Positions 26,413-39,587 of a stretch of DNA of 64,000 bases are shown in pieces. Origin of the DNA: Crotophaga sulcirostris (lineage: Eukaryota > Chordata > Aves > Cuculiformes > Crotophagidae); contig VYZB01000016.1 in assembly GCA_013397455.1 (NCBI GenBank), positions 5,133,103 to 5,197,102 of the forward strand, in the 5' to 3' direction. The stretch's first letter is position 1. Every line of letters starts with the position of its first letter. A program made the translations under genes and the position numbers. A model generated the notes under the pieces. The model searched no databases, had not been told where the DNA came from, and saw only the letters and a program-made list of their open reading frames with translations.

Positions 26413-27529
26413 TTTTATTCTTTCTCGCCCCTTTTAGGTAGAATTCATTTTTAAGCTCTTCCATGCTGTCATGAGGTTGAGACTATATAAAAACAAAGAA
26501 TGCTTTGCGTTAGGAGCGTATACTCAACCACAAATACCAAGAGTCTTTTAATACTGCTGACTGTAATGAGTCTTTCCAATATAGGGAGTTACCAGACGGT
26601 CCTGATTAAAACTAAGGGTATCTAGATTAGATCCTAGATAAAAAGAGATATTTCCATGAGGTCCCTGTGTTGGGAAATGTGGAAGCCCTGTCATGGGTGG
26701 TAGTCCAGTATACAGAACAGCAGTGGGTCCTAAGAAGTAAGGAATGTTGTTGTTAAAGAGGTGTTGATATTGGCTTAGAGTTGCTTAGTTATATCACGAG
26801 AAGGAAATGATGGTATTTCTGTAATGTTGGTAATGTTTTAACTGCTTGTCTTCAAGAATACCCAAGCAAATCTGTTGTTCTGCTTCCCTTTATAAAAGTG
26901 CTAAACTTGCAGGTTTGCAGCAGTGAGGAGTAAAGTCCTAGTATTGGTGACGTTCAGCAGGACACACGTTTGGTAATTGCACAACGCAATCTCAGAACAG
27001 GGGATAGTTACAGTAGGTGATAGTTTGGTCCCCAAGTAAAGTACTCCTTGGAACAGGCCTGGTACAAAGGGATTTGCTTTGGCAGGCCCTACCTATGGAT
27101 CTATACTCTGACTGCTGCCTCATCTTCCACTGGTTTGGGGGCAGCTAAAGGAAATCCCTTTGCTTTCTTACACTATGAAATAGCATTGGATAGTATTAAA
27201 AATTCAGAACAGGCTTAAAGATTTCATAAAATGAAATTACAGAAAAGAAACTTACACAGGGTTAAGGCTGGCTTTGTAGCTCACAGAGAAGTGAAGAGGG
27301 ATATGACTTGTAAGCATGCTGTATAAAGCATCAGTCTGTCTACTGTTTTAAATCACTGAAGTCACCTGCATGTTGATAGACCAATATATGTCACTGTTAC
27401 TTAAGTCTTGATTGTTCAAGAAGACACAAATGAATTAAGTTACTACCTGCCATTTTTTTCTATTGCCTAAAGCAGATTACATGAGCCTGTTTTACAAAGC
27501 TTGTATCATGTCTGTTTTGGAACTGTTTG

Positions 27530-27576
27530 TTAGAGTGCCACATTTGTGTGTGTGTGCCACACGTTTAGAGTGCCAC
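27530..27576. repeat. GT microsatellite flanked by a 12-bp direct repeat
   Basis: The 12-mer ttagagtgccac occurs at 27530-27541 and 27565-27576, with a short (GT)n tract and gccacac between them. This looks like slippage or a small duplication. Confidence 0.75.
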
Positions 27577-30500
27577 TGTACACAGTTGTGCTCAGAACTT
27601 ATGGATAATTGGCTGCACTTTCAAAGCTCTCTCTAAATATATCTGCAGACCGTTTTAGTTAGGAGTTTTCTGTGATTCCTAAGTGACTTTTTCTTTGGAA
27701 AATCCAACCACACAGTTCTGATAACTCATGTTCAAAATTGGGTAGGAAGAGAAACAATGCCTATGTTACTATTTGAGTTATTTAATAGTGCTTAATATCT
27801 TTATTGGCACTGGAGAGATGTATGGATTGTAGTTAAGTTTCTGCTTTTCCTGTTGGTTTCTGCAAAATGAAAAGTATCAGTCTTTACTCTTGATCACATT
27901 CCCACAGAGTTGAAGATGTAGGTTTTATATGAAGCCTTAAGAATATGCCTGATCAGGTCATCTTAGCTCACTCCGGCTCCAGGACAGTAAACAGACATGG
28001 ATTGGTAGCTGAGCAGTGGTGTTAATACTTCTGTGGTAGCTCATTGCCCTTTTTTTTTAATGGGTATCAGTGAAGGGAAAGCCTGACTTAAAAGGGATGC
28101 TGTTTTCTGGGCAGATCTTTTGTTGACACACAATATATTTTCCCTGCAAGCTGATCAGTGGTTATATTGAAACAAATAGAACTGTAATGCTTGCTGTAGT
28201 GCAAAGGAGAGGATATAAACCTGTTTTTCTTATCTTGTCTGTTTTACCACTGGCATATTCGTTTATTTTTGTAGTTTTTAAGCCTTCCCCCAAGCTTCTT
28301 CCTCTCCTGCTTTCAGCCTCCCCTTTTTCTCTTGCCCAAACAGCAATGAAAACAGCAATGATTTGTTGACACAACTGTTTGTCACCGATATGCACAGCTT
28401 GCTTAGAGCTGAATTCCCTAAAGGCTTTGTTTTTCTATTCTTTTCATAAAAATCTGGTGGAGTTATGTGCATTCCCTTTTGCTTTTTACGTCATTTTGGG
28501 TACTATTTAGCTAGAAAAGCAATTGAAAGATCACCTCTCGTAGAGAGTCATGTCGTCTTAATAGAGGCATCTCCAGAAGAAAATTAAACTCTTCTTAAAT
28601 GGCCTGTCAACTGGAGAGTATGCAACTGTTCTCCTCCTTGCATTCCTGTAGGCAGGAACACATTAGGGATATTATTATAGGAGGATAAGAATCATGTATT
28701 TACCTTTCTATGTACTTAGTCTGTTCCATTTTCTGTTTGTGTTTTGTTGACTGTGTACCAGAAAAATCTTGTCATATGTCCAGCTCAGCCAACCTATATT
28801 TACTGGCTGTTGACTGGGAATGAATTTTTGCAATAGGGAGATAAAGATTATGAGAAATTACTTCTCTTGCATGAATGGTGATATAGGTGCAGTTAATGCT
28901 CCAGGGTGTTTGCAGTCCCAAATAGACTGGCATTCCTCAGGAGACTTGTAGAGAAATTCTGAAGGCAAAGAAGACTAATCTCAATTTAGTGAAATTGTAT
29001 GTGCATTATGGCTCTATTTCATGCTTTTCACATGTTATGAAAATATAGCTTGATCTAATCCCTGTGCAGGATGTCTCGCAATAAGGTAAGAGTGCCCCAA
29101 AAAGGGGGTTTGTGTGTTTACAGTCTAAAAAGCAATCACCACTTGCTTTTGGTTCTGTTGTTGTTAATACAAGGGAGCTGGCCATTAGGAGAGGTTAGTC
29201 TGCTGCTGGCCAGCTGATGTTCAGTGTAAGTCATTCTGCTTGCTAGCATCTTGTATGTGCTTCTGGCTGTGTTTCAAAGTGGCTGACTTTGGGTGCACAA
29301 CCTGCCCAGAAGAGGATGACTTTACTTCCCTGGTAAGAGGTGGCTATACATAAATGACCCAGCCTTTCTGTCTGCCTGGAATGTGTCTGGTTTTGGATGA
29401 ATAATGAATGCCTTTAAGGGAGAGCATGTGATGGGGAATGTTTGATGCAGTATAGAGAAGGCTGTAGGATTATGTCTGGATATGCAAGAGAAATAGAAAT
29501 ACACTGAGAAATAGAAATGGCTAGGTATTCTGCCAGAGAGAAAAGATCTACTAAAACAAGGTAAACAACTTTCTGAGCTCAGTCAACTGCACCACCTGTG
29601 CTGGTTGATAATGAATATAACACATCACCTTCATAAACCAGTGCTCCTCAGAAGAACAGGGTATTTACATCCAAGCTGCTCCAAGGGACTTTTGCGATTT
29701 GTCTTACCTGTAACATTTGAACCCCCTCCATGATCTATGATGCACATCTGAAAAAAAAAATGTTTAATTCGGGGTTGGATAACAGGCTTCAGTCAAATCA
29801 AAACTAGATGTCATCTTGACATTCCTGTTGTTCTGAAAATTAATTTAAAAACTAATTTGGGTCACCTTGAGACAAATTACTTGTATTATTAGAACAGAAT
29901 TTGAGATATTAATAGAGCACTGTTTATTAATATTATATTAATAGAGTTACAAAAATAGAGTATTGTTACTATTCCAACATACCAGCTCCCCCCTGGAGTG
30001 ACCAGCAAAAATCAGTTGTTACACAACTCTGCCTGTCCCTAGTGGCCGTATAGCAATGTTTAAATGAAAACTGTTGCTTTGACAGTGTACACTTCTTGGT
30101 AACTTTCACGTACAGAGGCAATGGGCTTGGAGCAGCTCTGAGTAACAGTTGACTAGGACAGCAGCCTCTGGCTCTGGGAAGGAAGCAGATGTTACAGATG
30201 CACAGCAGTTATAGCAGAGACACAACCACCCTTCACTGTTGGCTCTGAAAGACTCTGCCCTGCCATCTTCCCAGAATGTACCTGCTGTGACTGCCAGGAG
30301 CAAGGAGGGTCTATTTGCCTGTTTGGTGGGAGAAAAAGGAGTCTATTAGTATAATATGTTACTCTATAGTATAGCACACTAGACCTGTGCTAGCTCCAGG
30401 CCCAATGTACTTTCTTTAAGTTGGGAGCCTAATTCTTTCACCAACTGTGAAGTGAAACTCGCAAGAAATTTCCTCCATCCTTTACTATCCAGCTTGCATA

Positions 30501-31929
30501 ACCCTTACAGTTAGTGAGTGGATGATAGTGAATGCCTTCCCTAGCAGGCTCAGACTATTCTCCTGATCCTTCTTGAAGCTGAGCCAGAATTAGCCAAAGG
30601 CAAAGATCTGACTCCATGGAAGGCAGGCAAGGTGGACTCTGATGCATTTAGAATGATGGAGGAGAACTGTGACTTTTTTTCTCTAGTCTCTCTGTCTGTG
30701 GTGATTTATTAGTGTAAAACATGTGAACATGAGCATATTCCAGCTTCTTCCTGCTGATCAGAGGACTAAGCTTGAGGCGAGTTCTCTTGTCTCTTCTCTG
30801 AATGGCTGTGATCTCTGCATGCCTGAGATGCTCAGGTCCAAGGAAGTGTTATTACTTGATTTGATCAAGAGGTGACTCACCAGATCTGTGGTTTTGCCAA
30901 GAGGTGTCTTGGATGGGAGTTGAAAAGGTGCAGATTCAGACCTATCCTGCTGAGCAGAGCCTGAAGTCCAGGGCTTCTCCTCCCTTCTGAGGTGAGCATG
31001 CTGCCCGCAGGGGTGTTGCGCACACACACTAAGCCCCTACAGTTTCATGCTTTACAGTTTCGTGGTTTATCTCCCCCACTGATACTACCGACAATGTGGC
31101 TGATTCTCCCTTGTGGAGCTGCTGAGGGGACTTGTCTTGCCAAGTTTCTTTGTGCTTTGGAAGTCAATTCAGCTTTCTCTATTTGCCACCATGATTCCAC
31201 CCTCTTTCTGAATCTGTGGGTGGGTTTTTTAAAAAGCTTTCTCTAAAATGGTTTTCCACTAAGAATGTAGATGACTGTAAAGCCAAGCCTGTAGCTATAC
31301 AGGTATCTTGCACAGATGAATTTGATTTAGCCTGCGAGTGGCAAGCTGGAAAACTGCTGTTCTAGGGAAAGTCAGGTCAAACAGACCCATTATTTACTCA
31401 GAGATTTAATTGTCAGTAACAAAGGAAAGATGGCAATGTGAGTATCTTAACAGGCAGACCTGTTTCTCAAACTGGGTATGATCCCAAATCCTCTGCTTAA
31501 AGGTTCAGGTCTATAATTAGTTTGCTCTACAGGAATGTACTTGCTTCTTGAATTTTTGTGGATTGTTCTGAAAAACTGGACAAGATTTCACTCTTAAGTT
31601 CAATGATGGAACAATGGGATTTTTTGTTCAGTGAAAATATCTTCTACTTGCAGGGTTCTCTTTACTTGATGCAGTTTTAAAATACAGTATTTCTATTGTG
31701 TCAGGTAAAAGCATTGACAGGACAAAAGAATTTTGAAATATATCTTAACATCATTAAGAAAAAATTAGCAGGATTTGAAAAATATACATTGTTTAAAGTG
31801 TTTCGTTACTGAAATTACCTGATAATGGATCTTGGCTATTTTATCGATTAGCAGTTAATCAAGATACAAGTGGTCTGTAAAAATCTCTTTTTCTTTTCCT
31901 TTTTTTCTTTTTTTTTTCACCCCACTTAG

Positions 31930-32102
31930 GCAAGAAGATCCACCAAGACCTTTTTTGCTGCACCCATGCTTGAGGAGCTCTGATGAAGAAGTAAGATTCC
32001 TGCAAAAATGTTCTCAAATTTTGGTGTATTGTCTTCTACCCTCAAAGGATGTTCAGTCCGTCAGCTTGCGCATAGTCCTTGCAGAAATACTTGCAACAAA
32101 AG
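31930..32102 (+). CDS. SNX25: SNX25 coding exon 3 (PXA domain, central part)
   Basis: The 173-nt exon follows acceptor cacttag and completes an Arg codon from exon 2, then reads QEDPPRPFLLHPCLRSSDEE, VRFLQKCSQILVYCLLP, and LRIVLAEILATK (residues 80-138). It includes the acidic/proline turn and the L-P-x-x-D region that are conserved in PXA domains. It exits in phase 1 at AAAAG/GTAGAT, a weak donor without G at +5. An internal GAA/GTAAGA at 31991 matches the donor consensus better, but its use would shift the frame into exon 4. Confidence 0.94.
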
Positions 32103-32978
32103 GTAGATCAAAGATCAGAGATGGTTAATCATTTGCACCTCTACAATATTAATAATTACAGACTTTGTTATGTATTAGTGTTGATGCTCTGCTTTTAAAT
32201 TCTGAAATTTCTGTGACAACCAGCAAGACACTTGATATGCTTGACTTTGAGAATATACTTATTTGACCCTCCTGACTTGATGCCAGGCTGTCGAGCACCT
32301 TTCAGGATAAAACATAAGTTGTCCATTCCATTCTTCTGTTTTTTTTTTTTTTTCATAGAGGAACATTTTTGCGGTCTTCCATGGCTGCATTTTTAGTGAT
32401 TATATGAAAAAATATAATCATTTTTATTTTATTCAGTTACATAGATTCCATAGACTTAAGGATGTGGATCTTACCTGAATCAGCATACTGGATTTAGTTA
32501 TTTTTTCAGACTTCAATGGTGTGATTTTTAAATTGAGGATTTTCTATTTTCCGTTATTTTATAAGCTTCACTTAAATCTGATAATAAATACACTAATCAT
32601 TTTTTGTGTCACTGAAGTCAAATTCAGAAATGATGAAGTCTGAAGAATTTTATGATTAGGTTTATTTTTAATTATCTTTTATGATGGCTGTAATGTCATA
32701 GCCTTCAAGGCATACAGAGGAAAGAATGAAAACGCTTGGACCTTTCCAGATAGAACTCAGCTTTGTCAATGTACATCAGTTTGTGTAGTAGAATAAACGA
32801 ACAGTTTTATCAATAAGGTACATGCCATCTCAACTGTTCTGTGTAGTCCAGAATATTCGTTTTGGATTTTTATCAACTTGCCTAGTTTTTTTTTGCCTTT
32901 TATCTGCAGTTTTCTTTTGAAGGACAGCAGTTATTGTTCAGCATAAGGATTTTGTTTTAAAATATTTTTCTTCTCCAG
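32103..32978 (+). other. SNX25: SNX25 intron 3 (phase 1, short)
   Basis: At 876 nt this is the shortest complete intron in the window. It is AT-rich with a T run at about 32338-32353. No repeat family or exon was recognised. It ends in a pyrimidine-rich acceptor (tttttcttctccag). Confidence 0.92.
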
Positions 32979-33165
32979 TACTGAAACCACTGGTGGAACT
33001 GCTGAGTGATCCAGACTATATTAACCGAATGCTACTCAGCCAGCTGGAGTATAGAGAACAGATGAATGAGCATCAGAAGAAAGACTACACATATGCTCCT
33101 TCTTATGAGGAGTTCTTCAAGCTCATTAACAGCAGCTCTGATGTTGAGTTCCTGAAACAGTTGAG
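32979..33165 (+). CDS. SNX25: SNX25 coding exon 4 (C-terminal part of PXA domain)
   Basis: The 187-nt exon encodes residues 138-200: VLKPLVELLSDPDYINRMLL, then REQMNEHQKKDYTYAPSYEE and FFKLINSSSDVEFLKQL. The SDPDYIN motif is a hallmark of the PXA domain end in this family, followed by the SNX25-specific YTYAPSYE segment. Entry is phase 1 and exit phase 2 (TTGAG/GTATTT). The donor is weak at +5; read-through would add 44 codons from the intron before a stop at 33296-33298, which I treat as non-coding. Confidence 0.95.
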
Positions 33166-33463
33166 GTATTTAATGTTTTGCTCATTCAAAACTGAAAATG
33201 CTTTTGCCAGCCCATTATTGAGAGTTGAATGCATTGTGATTATTCTTTTTAAATTCAATTTTAGATTTCCTTTTCTTTTTGTGAAGCAGAGACAGTAAGG
33301 ATGATAAGCCACATTTGTTAAGTCTTTCATATAGTCAGCACTTCAGTTCAGTGGCAGAAAATGTGAAAAAATTAGGCTTAGTAGTATACTGGAGCTGACT
33401 GTATTGTTGAAAGGTGTACTGGACCCTTCTTTCCAGCTTGCTCCTGTGGAGTTAAGTGAAATG

Positions 33464-33842
33464 AGTTTAGTTTGGAGTAAAGGAGTCTGAGGGGAGACCA
33501 TATCGTTCTCCACAACTACCTGCAAGGACAATGTAGTGAGATGGCTGTTGGTCTCTTCTGCCAATTAACAAGTGATAGGATAAGAAGGTAAGCCTCAAGT
33601 TGCTCCAGGGGAAGTCTAGAATGGCTATTAGGCAAAATTTCTTCACCTGAAGGGTTGTCAGGCATTGGAACAGGCTCCCCAGGGAAATGGTGGAGTCACC
33701 ACACCTGGTGGTATTTAAAAAATGTACCAATGTGATGCTTAAGGACATGGTTTAGTGGTGGAGTTGACAGTGCTAGGTTAAGGGTTGGACTCATGATCTT
33801 AAAGATCTTTTCCAACCCAAATGATTCTCTGATTCTATGAAA
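33464..33842 (+). mobile_element. CR1 LINE 3' fragment
   Basis: It begins near gtttagtttggagtaaagga (diverged form of the CR1 'gtttagcctggag' start of this segment), includes ctgaggggagaccata, a segment equivalent to 'aggttggactagatga', and ends with gattctctgattctatga, the characteristic CR1 3' terminal octamer repeats. It lies in the same direction as SNX25. It is 5'-truncated and non-coding. A minus-strand open frame over part of it is accidental. Confidence 0.93.
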
Positions 33843-36800
33843 TAAAATGTTGAATTTCCATTAGTTTATGGTTATGTTCTCATTGTCTTTATGAAATACA
33901 ACTGGCCATGGTGGTCTGGTCACTGTGAACTGTAGTGACCCTATGGTCAGTGGGTGTTCAGAGCAACTTGCTGTGATTCTGTGACAAGGAAAGGGTTTTG
34001 AGTTCTAGCTCATTTTACCACTGGATCAAAGGTTTTCCTGGACTCTTGTAGGGGAGGTGTTTCTCAGTTGCATCTGTCTTCAACAAGCCAACGATCCTTA
34101 AAGACGAAAAGAAAACACTGAGCTCCTACTATCATGAGTTCATTGCATATTCCTTTTTTTCCACTGCAAATAGCACTTGCTCACTTTCATTCTAATTCTC
34201 TTTCATCTTGTCTCTTTCCTTCCATCTTTCATCACAACATAAGGTACCACTTGCATCTCAAGTCTGCTTACTGAAGTACAAGATGTTTGTTTGCCTTATT
34301 TTATATACCTTAGCTGTTTCTCCTCTGATTTCTGATGTAAGAGAAAGGATAAGGAACAAGTGACTAGAAAGCCCAAAGCAGAGATACCACTGTTGTAGTA
34401 TCAACTCCTTGAGTTGATTTTGTTGAGCACACCAAAGCTTTGGAGGACTGTTGAAACCATTTCAAGAGTGTTTGTCCTAATCTGTTTACCACCAACCAGA
34501 ACTGGTATTTTTTTCATTTTCCCTGCCTCCCTTCAATTGCTGTTGCAGGTCAGCTTTCTCTCTGACTGCAGCAACATCTGAAAGATACAAGCACATTGAT
34601 CCCAGTTAGTGCATACCATGTCATCTATTGTGACCCAGATCTTCTTGATCAGGGCAAGTTTACTAAGATGGAGTACATGGGCTGCATAAATAACTTTTTA
34701 TTTTCTCTTATTTTTCTCTTTGGTTCTGAAACCACTTGCATTTCTGAGATAGAAAATGCATTTAGGTGACGGTGAAGTGATTTTGTTGCTTGGCTACTTA
34801 TTGTTCATCTGCTGTAAAATTTGCTCTTTACTGTGGGCCAGCGTGCCTTTCCTGAGAGCAGAAATTAGTCTCTATTAGACTCCTTCTAAAACCTAATTGA
34901 CATCATATTTATTAGCATAATCACGCTAATGGATCTGCTTGTTTCAAAAGAAACCCAAGTCTTCTGTTGTTGTTATTCATGCCCATTAATGCTCACTGTG
35001 CTCTCCTTTTAGCTCATAGGCCACTTCAAAATGTGTTCTTTAATATCAGATAGCAAATTTGCTTTATGAAATGTGGTTTCGGCTGCACTTAGGTTTTTCC
35101 TTTCTAGCCTTTGGAGAGTCCAGCATTAACATCTTGAAATGTGTTCTTCTACGCCCTGCATAATGTTGATCAGCCTGAGCTGATCAGTATTTGAATGGTA
35201 AATGTGTGAGGAAATGGATCTTTTCAAGTAGAAATAGTATTTGATTTTGGAGACAGCATTCTTCTGTACTCTGTATAGAGCCAGTTTTTGGGAAGGTAAT
35301 TAAAGAGCGTTCCCTTGGTGGAGAAAGGATTCCTGTTGCATTTTGTCTCCAGCACTATGGGAGCACCTGGAGAGAGATGGGCCAACCTGTAGTCATCTCA
35401 GAGTTACAGACCAGTGAAAGTGCACAAGTTTGTCAAGGAAACCAAACAGTGGTCCCTATATGGATGAAAAAAAAGGGTGGTATTTTAGATGAACGAACTA
35501 AATGGTATTTCAGGTTGTAGATCGCAACAGTGAACCACAGGAAAAATCTATAAAGAAGGAATTAATGAGGAAGAAATAAATAAGCTGTTGTGCAGTTATC
35601 ACTGAGAAAGAGAATGACAGGAGTGCGGAGAGTGCTTCCAGTTCTCTTCCCACAACAAATAAGTTATTGGCATGTTGTACTTAGACAAGTCTCCCAGGTA
35701 GATGCTTATTTTTGGTAATAAAATTCTGTTTATCAGAAATTCCTTTTCTTGGTTTGATTTGAAAATAATTTTTCAGTGCCCATTCTAAACCAGTGCATGG
35801 CATTCATGAACTGTAAGCCTGCTTCTATTGTTCTTCATGTTGCCACATAACATCTTGGTAAAGAACAGATATAAGTAGCACCAATTTTCTGTGTAGTCTT
35901 AGCTTTGAGGAAGACTTATGCCAAGGCACTGTAGTTGCTGGGAAACTTCTTTTAAACATCCTTGCCATGCTTTATCTTTGTATATTAATTACTATCTGTT
36001 TACTAAAATAAACAGAGATATGTTGCTCAATGAAAGAGGCCATGAGGCACCAGTAAACAGTTCCTCTGACTTGACTGACCATAGACAAGAAAGTTTGGAC
36101 TCCTGTATGCACATGACATTACAGGCGAGAAGTCCCACAAAGCATTCTTTCAGGCTGATTTCATTAACAGAATCTTGCTAGGCTTTTTTGAGATTAGAAG
36201 CAGGTATTTGTTATGGGATAAGTAGGGAAAAATCCCCAGCTGCATCAGTGGAAACCTGTGGGTGAAGCGTCTTGTAGCTCTTGGCCAGGAAATCAGAAAA
36301 AAGTGGGAGGCTGCGTGTTGGATCTTGCTGTAAGCAAACGTACGTGTGCTCTGGCTTGCAAATAACTCTTCCTGAATGGCTGGTGATGGTAGTAGGATTT
36401 TTTAAATCTTTTTTCTCTCCTTGCTTAGAAGCGTTACCTAAGAAGAAATATTGTATTGACTTTCTGCACTGCTTTTATGGATTTTATTTTTAGAACTTAA
36501 ATTATGCAGGAACTTCTTATTAATTTTGGTGATACTTTTGAGTGCATGGTTCATTAATATCTATAGAGGGCCTCTAACATTTGGTCACTTTATCTCTTCA
36601 AAGCTTCTCTCAATGGCTTTGTGGAAACATCCCTTTCATTTTTATAAGGGGCATTTGAGGAGCTGATGTTTGTTTTTCTAAAAAGTCATTTGCTGATTTT
36701 CGAGGAGCTATTTTGTCTTTCCCTTTTTTTCTTTTTTCCTTTCATATACCTTTGCTGTCTGAAAATTTGGATTTGTTTGAGGGGGGAGGGAACCAAACCA

Positions 36801-38816
36801 ATATAACTTCCAGAGAAGAGACCATTGTATGGCTATCTGTGAACATCCTTTAAAGTCACTCTTTATAATGTATGCCTTTGTAGGTGCATGCTATGAAGGG
36901 AGGCAGAGTTTTACTCCTGTTTTACCAAGTCTCCACAAAATACGTTGTCTCTATTTCTTTCAAGAAGAAAAAAGTTATGCAGTGAAATTTCACCTTCATT
37001 TCCCCTAAGATTTATGTTAGCATGGATAAATTGGAAGACTGCTACAAATAAGGAAGATAAGATGAATTCTTCCGCATCAGATGTGAAATAACTTTACTTG
37101 CTCTATAAGAAGATGACTAGAGATAAAAGACGTGAAAAGATAAAAAAAATAGTGATAAGGAAATAAACTGGTGGATAGTTTTCATTCTGCTTTCAAAATC
37201 AACATTATATTTATTCGGTTATTTATTAGTATAGCAGCAAAGGGTCACTACACAATTCATGGTAGGAAAAACTGTTACTGCTGGCTCTGTGTCATCTTTT
37301 ACTTAAGAAATGAGGGAAAGGGGTGAATGTAACAAAGAATAGGGAAGAAGAGATAAGAGTGGGAAGTAAGTACTGTGGATGTGAGCCCATGATTGGTCCA
37401 GTTTATCAACTACAGTTCATTTCTTGAAAATAAAATTAATACATCATGTTTAAAAGTTCCTTGGATGCTCTCTCATCAGCACCACAGACTATATACCAGC
37501 TTGAATATTTGGAACAGATTTTCAGGGAGTCTGACAGGGTAGCCAGGGTGGTAATTCTGTGGTGCAGTGATGTACAGCACTCTGAGTGGTTACAGCCAGA
37601 GCCCAGTGCTTAGCAGGAACAGACTAAATAGCATATTTGAGGATGTATCTCATACCATCTCCCTTACTTAAGGTTATATCATGAGGAACTGAAAAAAAGA
37701 GATGTTGTATTACAGTATTGATAGTGAAAACATGTAAAACTGTGGCTGTGAATAAATGGGAGTAAATTTGGAAGGAAAAAGTTGTAAGGTAAGAGGGGAA
37801 ATGACCTTCCATGTGCAGTAGTTACTTGATTGTCCATACCTTATTTGATAAATTCAGAGTGTTCTCAGATACCTTACAACACTTGAGTGACGTGAATGAG
37901 TATTGTTTAACACATTTACAGATGACACAACCAAGGCACCAAAAGTCCAAGTGAGCTGCCCAGAATAATTTGGAAAGTCTGTGTCTGAGTAGGGAATGAG
38001 CTGTGATGCTTCTGTGCACCAAAATAAATACCCTCACTTATTTGGGCTGTTCTTCCTCTGGAGGACTGGGCAAGAACTGTGGTGGTTGGTAGAAACAACC
38101 AGGGTACGATAATGGTAAAAGGAAATAGGGTTAGAAAAATTAAAGCTATGCAAACAGATTACCAAACTTTCAACTTGGTAATTGAAGGAGTTGAGTAGAA
38201 TAAATATTACAGCATAAAAAAAAAGAGTAAACCCTGGAAATGTTGTGAGTGTATGCTGTAAAACTGTATGTCTTTACAAAGAAGCAGAGACCATCAAAAT
38301 CCTAAGAGTTATGGGAGGTAAGGTGAACAGGGGAATTGAATAATGTTGGTGAAAGAAGTATGGATTATATTTTAAGGATCATAGACTCTTTCTTAAACAG
38401 AGAGTATGTAGTCATGAGAAAAGCAGGCTTTCCAGGAGGCTTCAGCCTTTATCTATAAATTAACTTGATAGATGAGATTAGGGAACTCCTGCAGGAATGA
38501 GTTACATTCACTGGAATGCTTACTCTATTACCAGTATTAATAGGAGCCAAAGTAAATGTGTTGAGAGGAGTTTGAGTTTAAGACCAGAACTTTGGTGTTT
38601 ATGAAAAATTTAACTGGTCAACTTTTTCTTTGCTGAGTGCATAGTGTCTGTTAGTTACAAGACCAGTTTTATTTGAAGTTCAGTTTACTAATTGCATTGG
38701 CTGTCTTCCATTATCTGTAATATAGGTTTAGGTGATAAGCAGTTTTTAATTATACCTGGAGTGTTTTACTTATTTTAGTGTAAACCTTTTTTTTTCCCCT
38801 CTAAGTTTTTTTCCCC

Positions 38817-38845
38817 CTATACATACATGCTCCATGTATGTATAG
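38817..38845. repeat. Perfect 13-bp inverted repeat with 3-nt loop
   Basis: Arm ctatacatacatg (38817-38829) pairs exactly with catgtatgtatag (38833-38845) around a CTC loop. The palindrome is AT-rich. It could form a tight hairpin in RNA or a cruciform in DNA; no known family is recognised. Confidence 0.85.
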
Positions 38846-39268
38846 AATGCATTAGCTAGAAGAACCTAACAGACAACTCTTTGCTTTTGAATTGATCTCC
38901 CCTCCTGATTTCCTACAGTTAACTTATATTTAATTTTAATGTTAAGAGCATGACTTTACTATGTTCTGAATATTAACTGGATGTGCAGTGCCAGCAGTTG
39001 AGAGAAGAAGTATTAGTAGTTGGATATTTTCCTTTTGTATCAAGGTAAACTTTTTCCATATTCTGTGTGCACAGTGCTCCTTAAGTTGCAGATACACTGA
39101 GAAATTTATTCTGTTACCAGGTGAGGAGGAGGAGGTGGAAATGTTTTGGGTTTTATTAACTCTTAAGTGTACTATATGAAGAACACATTGTAAGAAATTA
39201 ATACCATGTTGTTTTTTTTTCTTCTCTCCTCCCTCTTCACACTTATTCCCTACTGTTTTTAAAACTAG

Positions 39269-39339
39269 GTATCAGATTGTAGTGGAAATAGTTCAGGCAA
39301 CCACAATCAGCAATATTCCCCAAGTGAAGAGGCAGAAAG
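39269..39339 (+). CDS. SNX25: SNX25 coding exon 5 (end of PXA / start of linker)
   Basis: A 71-nt exon between acceptor aaactag and the strong donor AAAG/GTAAGA. It completes an Arg from exon 4 and encodes YQIVVEIVQATTISNIPQVK then RQK, residues 200-223. This is the conserved VVEI-QATTIS helix of SNX25 that follows the PXA domain. Entry phase 2, exit phase 1. It can splice in frame directly to exon 6 at 49479 or 49488; inclusion of the candidate exon at 43311 would break the frame. Confidence 0.95.
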
Positions 39340-39519
39340 GTAAGATTCCATTTCTTTAAGTCACATCTGTTGTTTTCATTTTGAAAAACTATTGAACTCC
39401 TGATGTACATAAGCAATCAGTGTGTGGGGGATTTTTAGGCAGACTTTAGGAATGCTATGCTTTTAGTATTTCAGTTTCGTTTCATTTGTCCAATTTCCCA
39501 CCTCATCTTCATCTAAGCT

Positions 39520-39587
39520 GATGGATTCGATGTTGGACTTGATGATCCTTTTGGGTCCCTTCCAACTTGGGTAATTCTATGATTATA
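39520..39587 (+). mobile_element. CR1 LINE 3' tail
   Basis: A short sequence with gatgttggacttgatgatcc, ttttgggtcccttccaactt and attctatgattat matches the last ~65 bases of CR1 (ggttggacttgatgatc...ttccaacc...attctatgatt). It is heavily 5'-truncated and lies in the same orientation as SNX25. Confidence 0.9.

Larger units (their letters stand above)
21484..31929 (+). other. SNX25: SNX25 intron 2 (phase 2)
   Basis: About 10.4 kb. It contains a 31-bp tandem duplication at 22421-22503, a perfect 13-bp inverted repeat around 26352-26412 and a short GT repeat with flanking 12-bp direct repeats at 27530-27576. I recognised no coding exon or transposon in it. It ends in a very long pyrimidine tract (about 31885-31927) before the acceptor cttag. 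Confidence 0.85.
33166..39268 (+). other. SNX25: SNX25 intron 4 (phase 2)
   Basis: About 6.1 kb. A plus-strand CR1 3' end lies about 300 bp after exon 4 (33464-33842). A perfect 13-bp inverted repeat with a 3-nt loop is at 38817-38845. Otherwise AT-rich with no recognised exon. Confidence 0.85.

Noticed and set aside
32979..33298. A 101-codon plus-strand frame that continues past exon 4
   Set aside because: Only the part up to 33165 is conserved SNX25; the remainder is intron read-through with low-complexity hydrophobic content, and joining at 33165 restores the expected YQIVVE continuation from exon 5.
33343..33748. Minus-strand open frames over 33.34-33.75 kb
   Set aside because: They overlay the plus-strand CR1 3' fragment and its flank and do not match CR1 protein or any other family.
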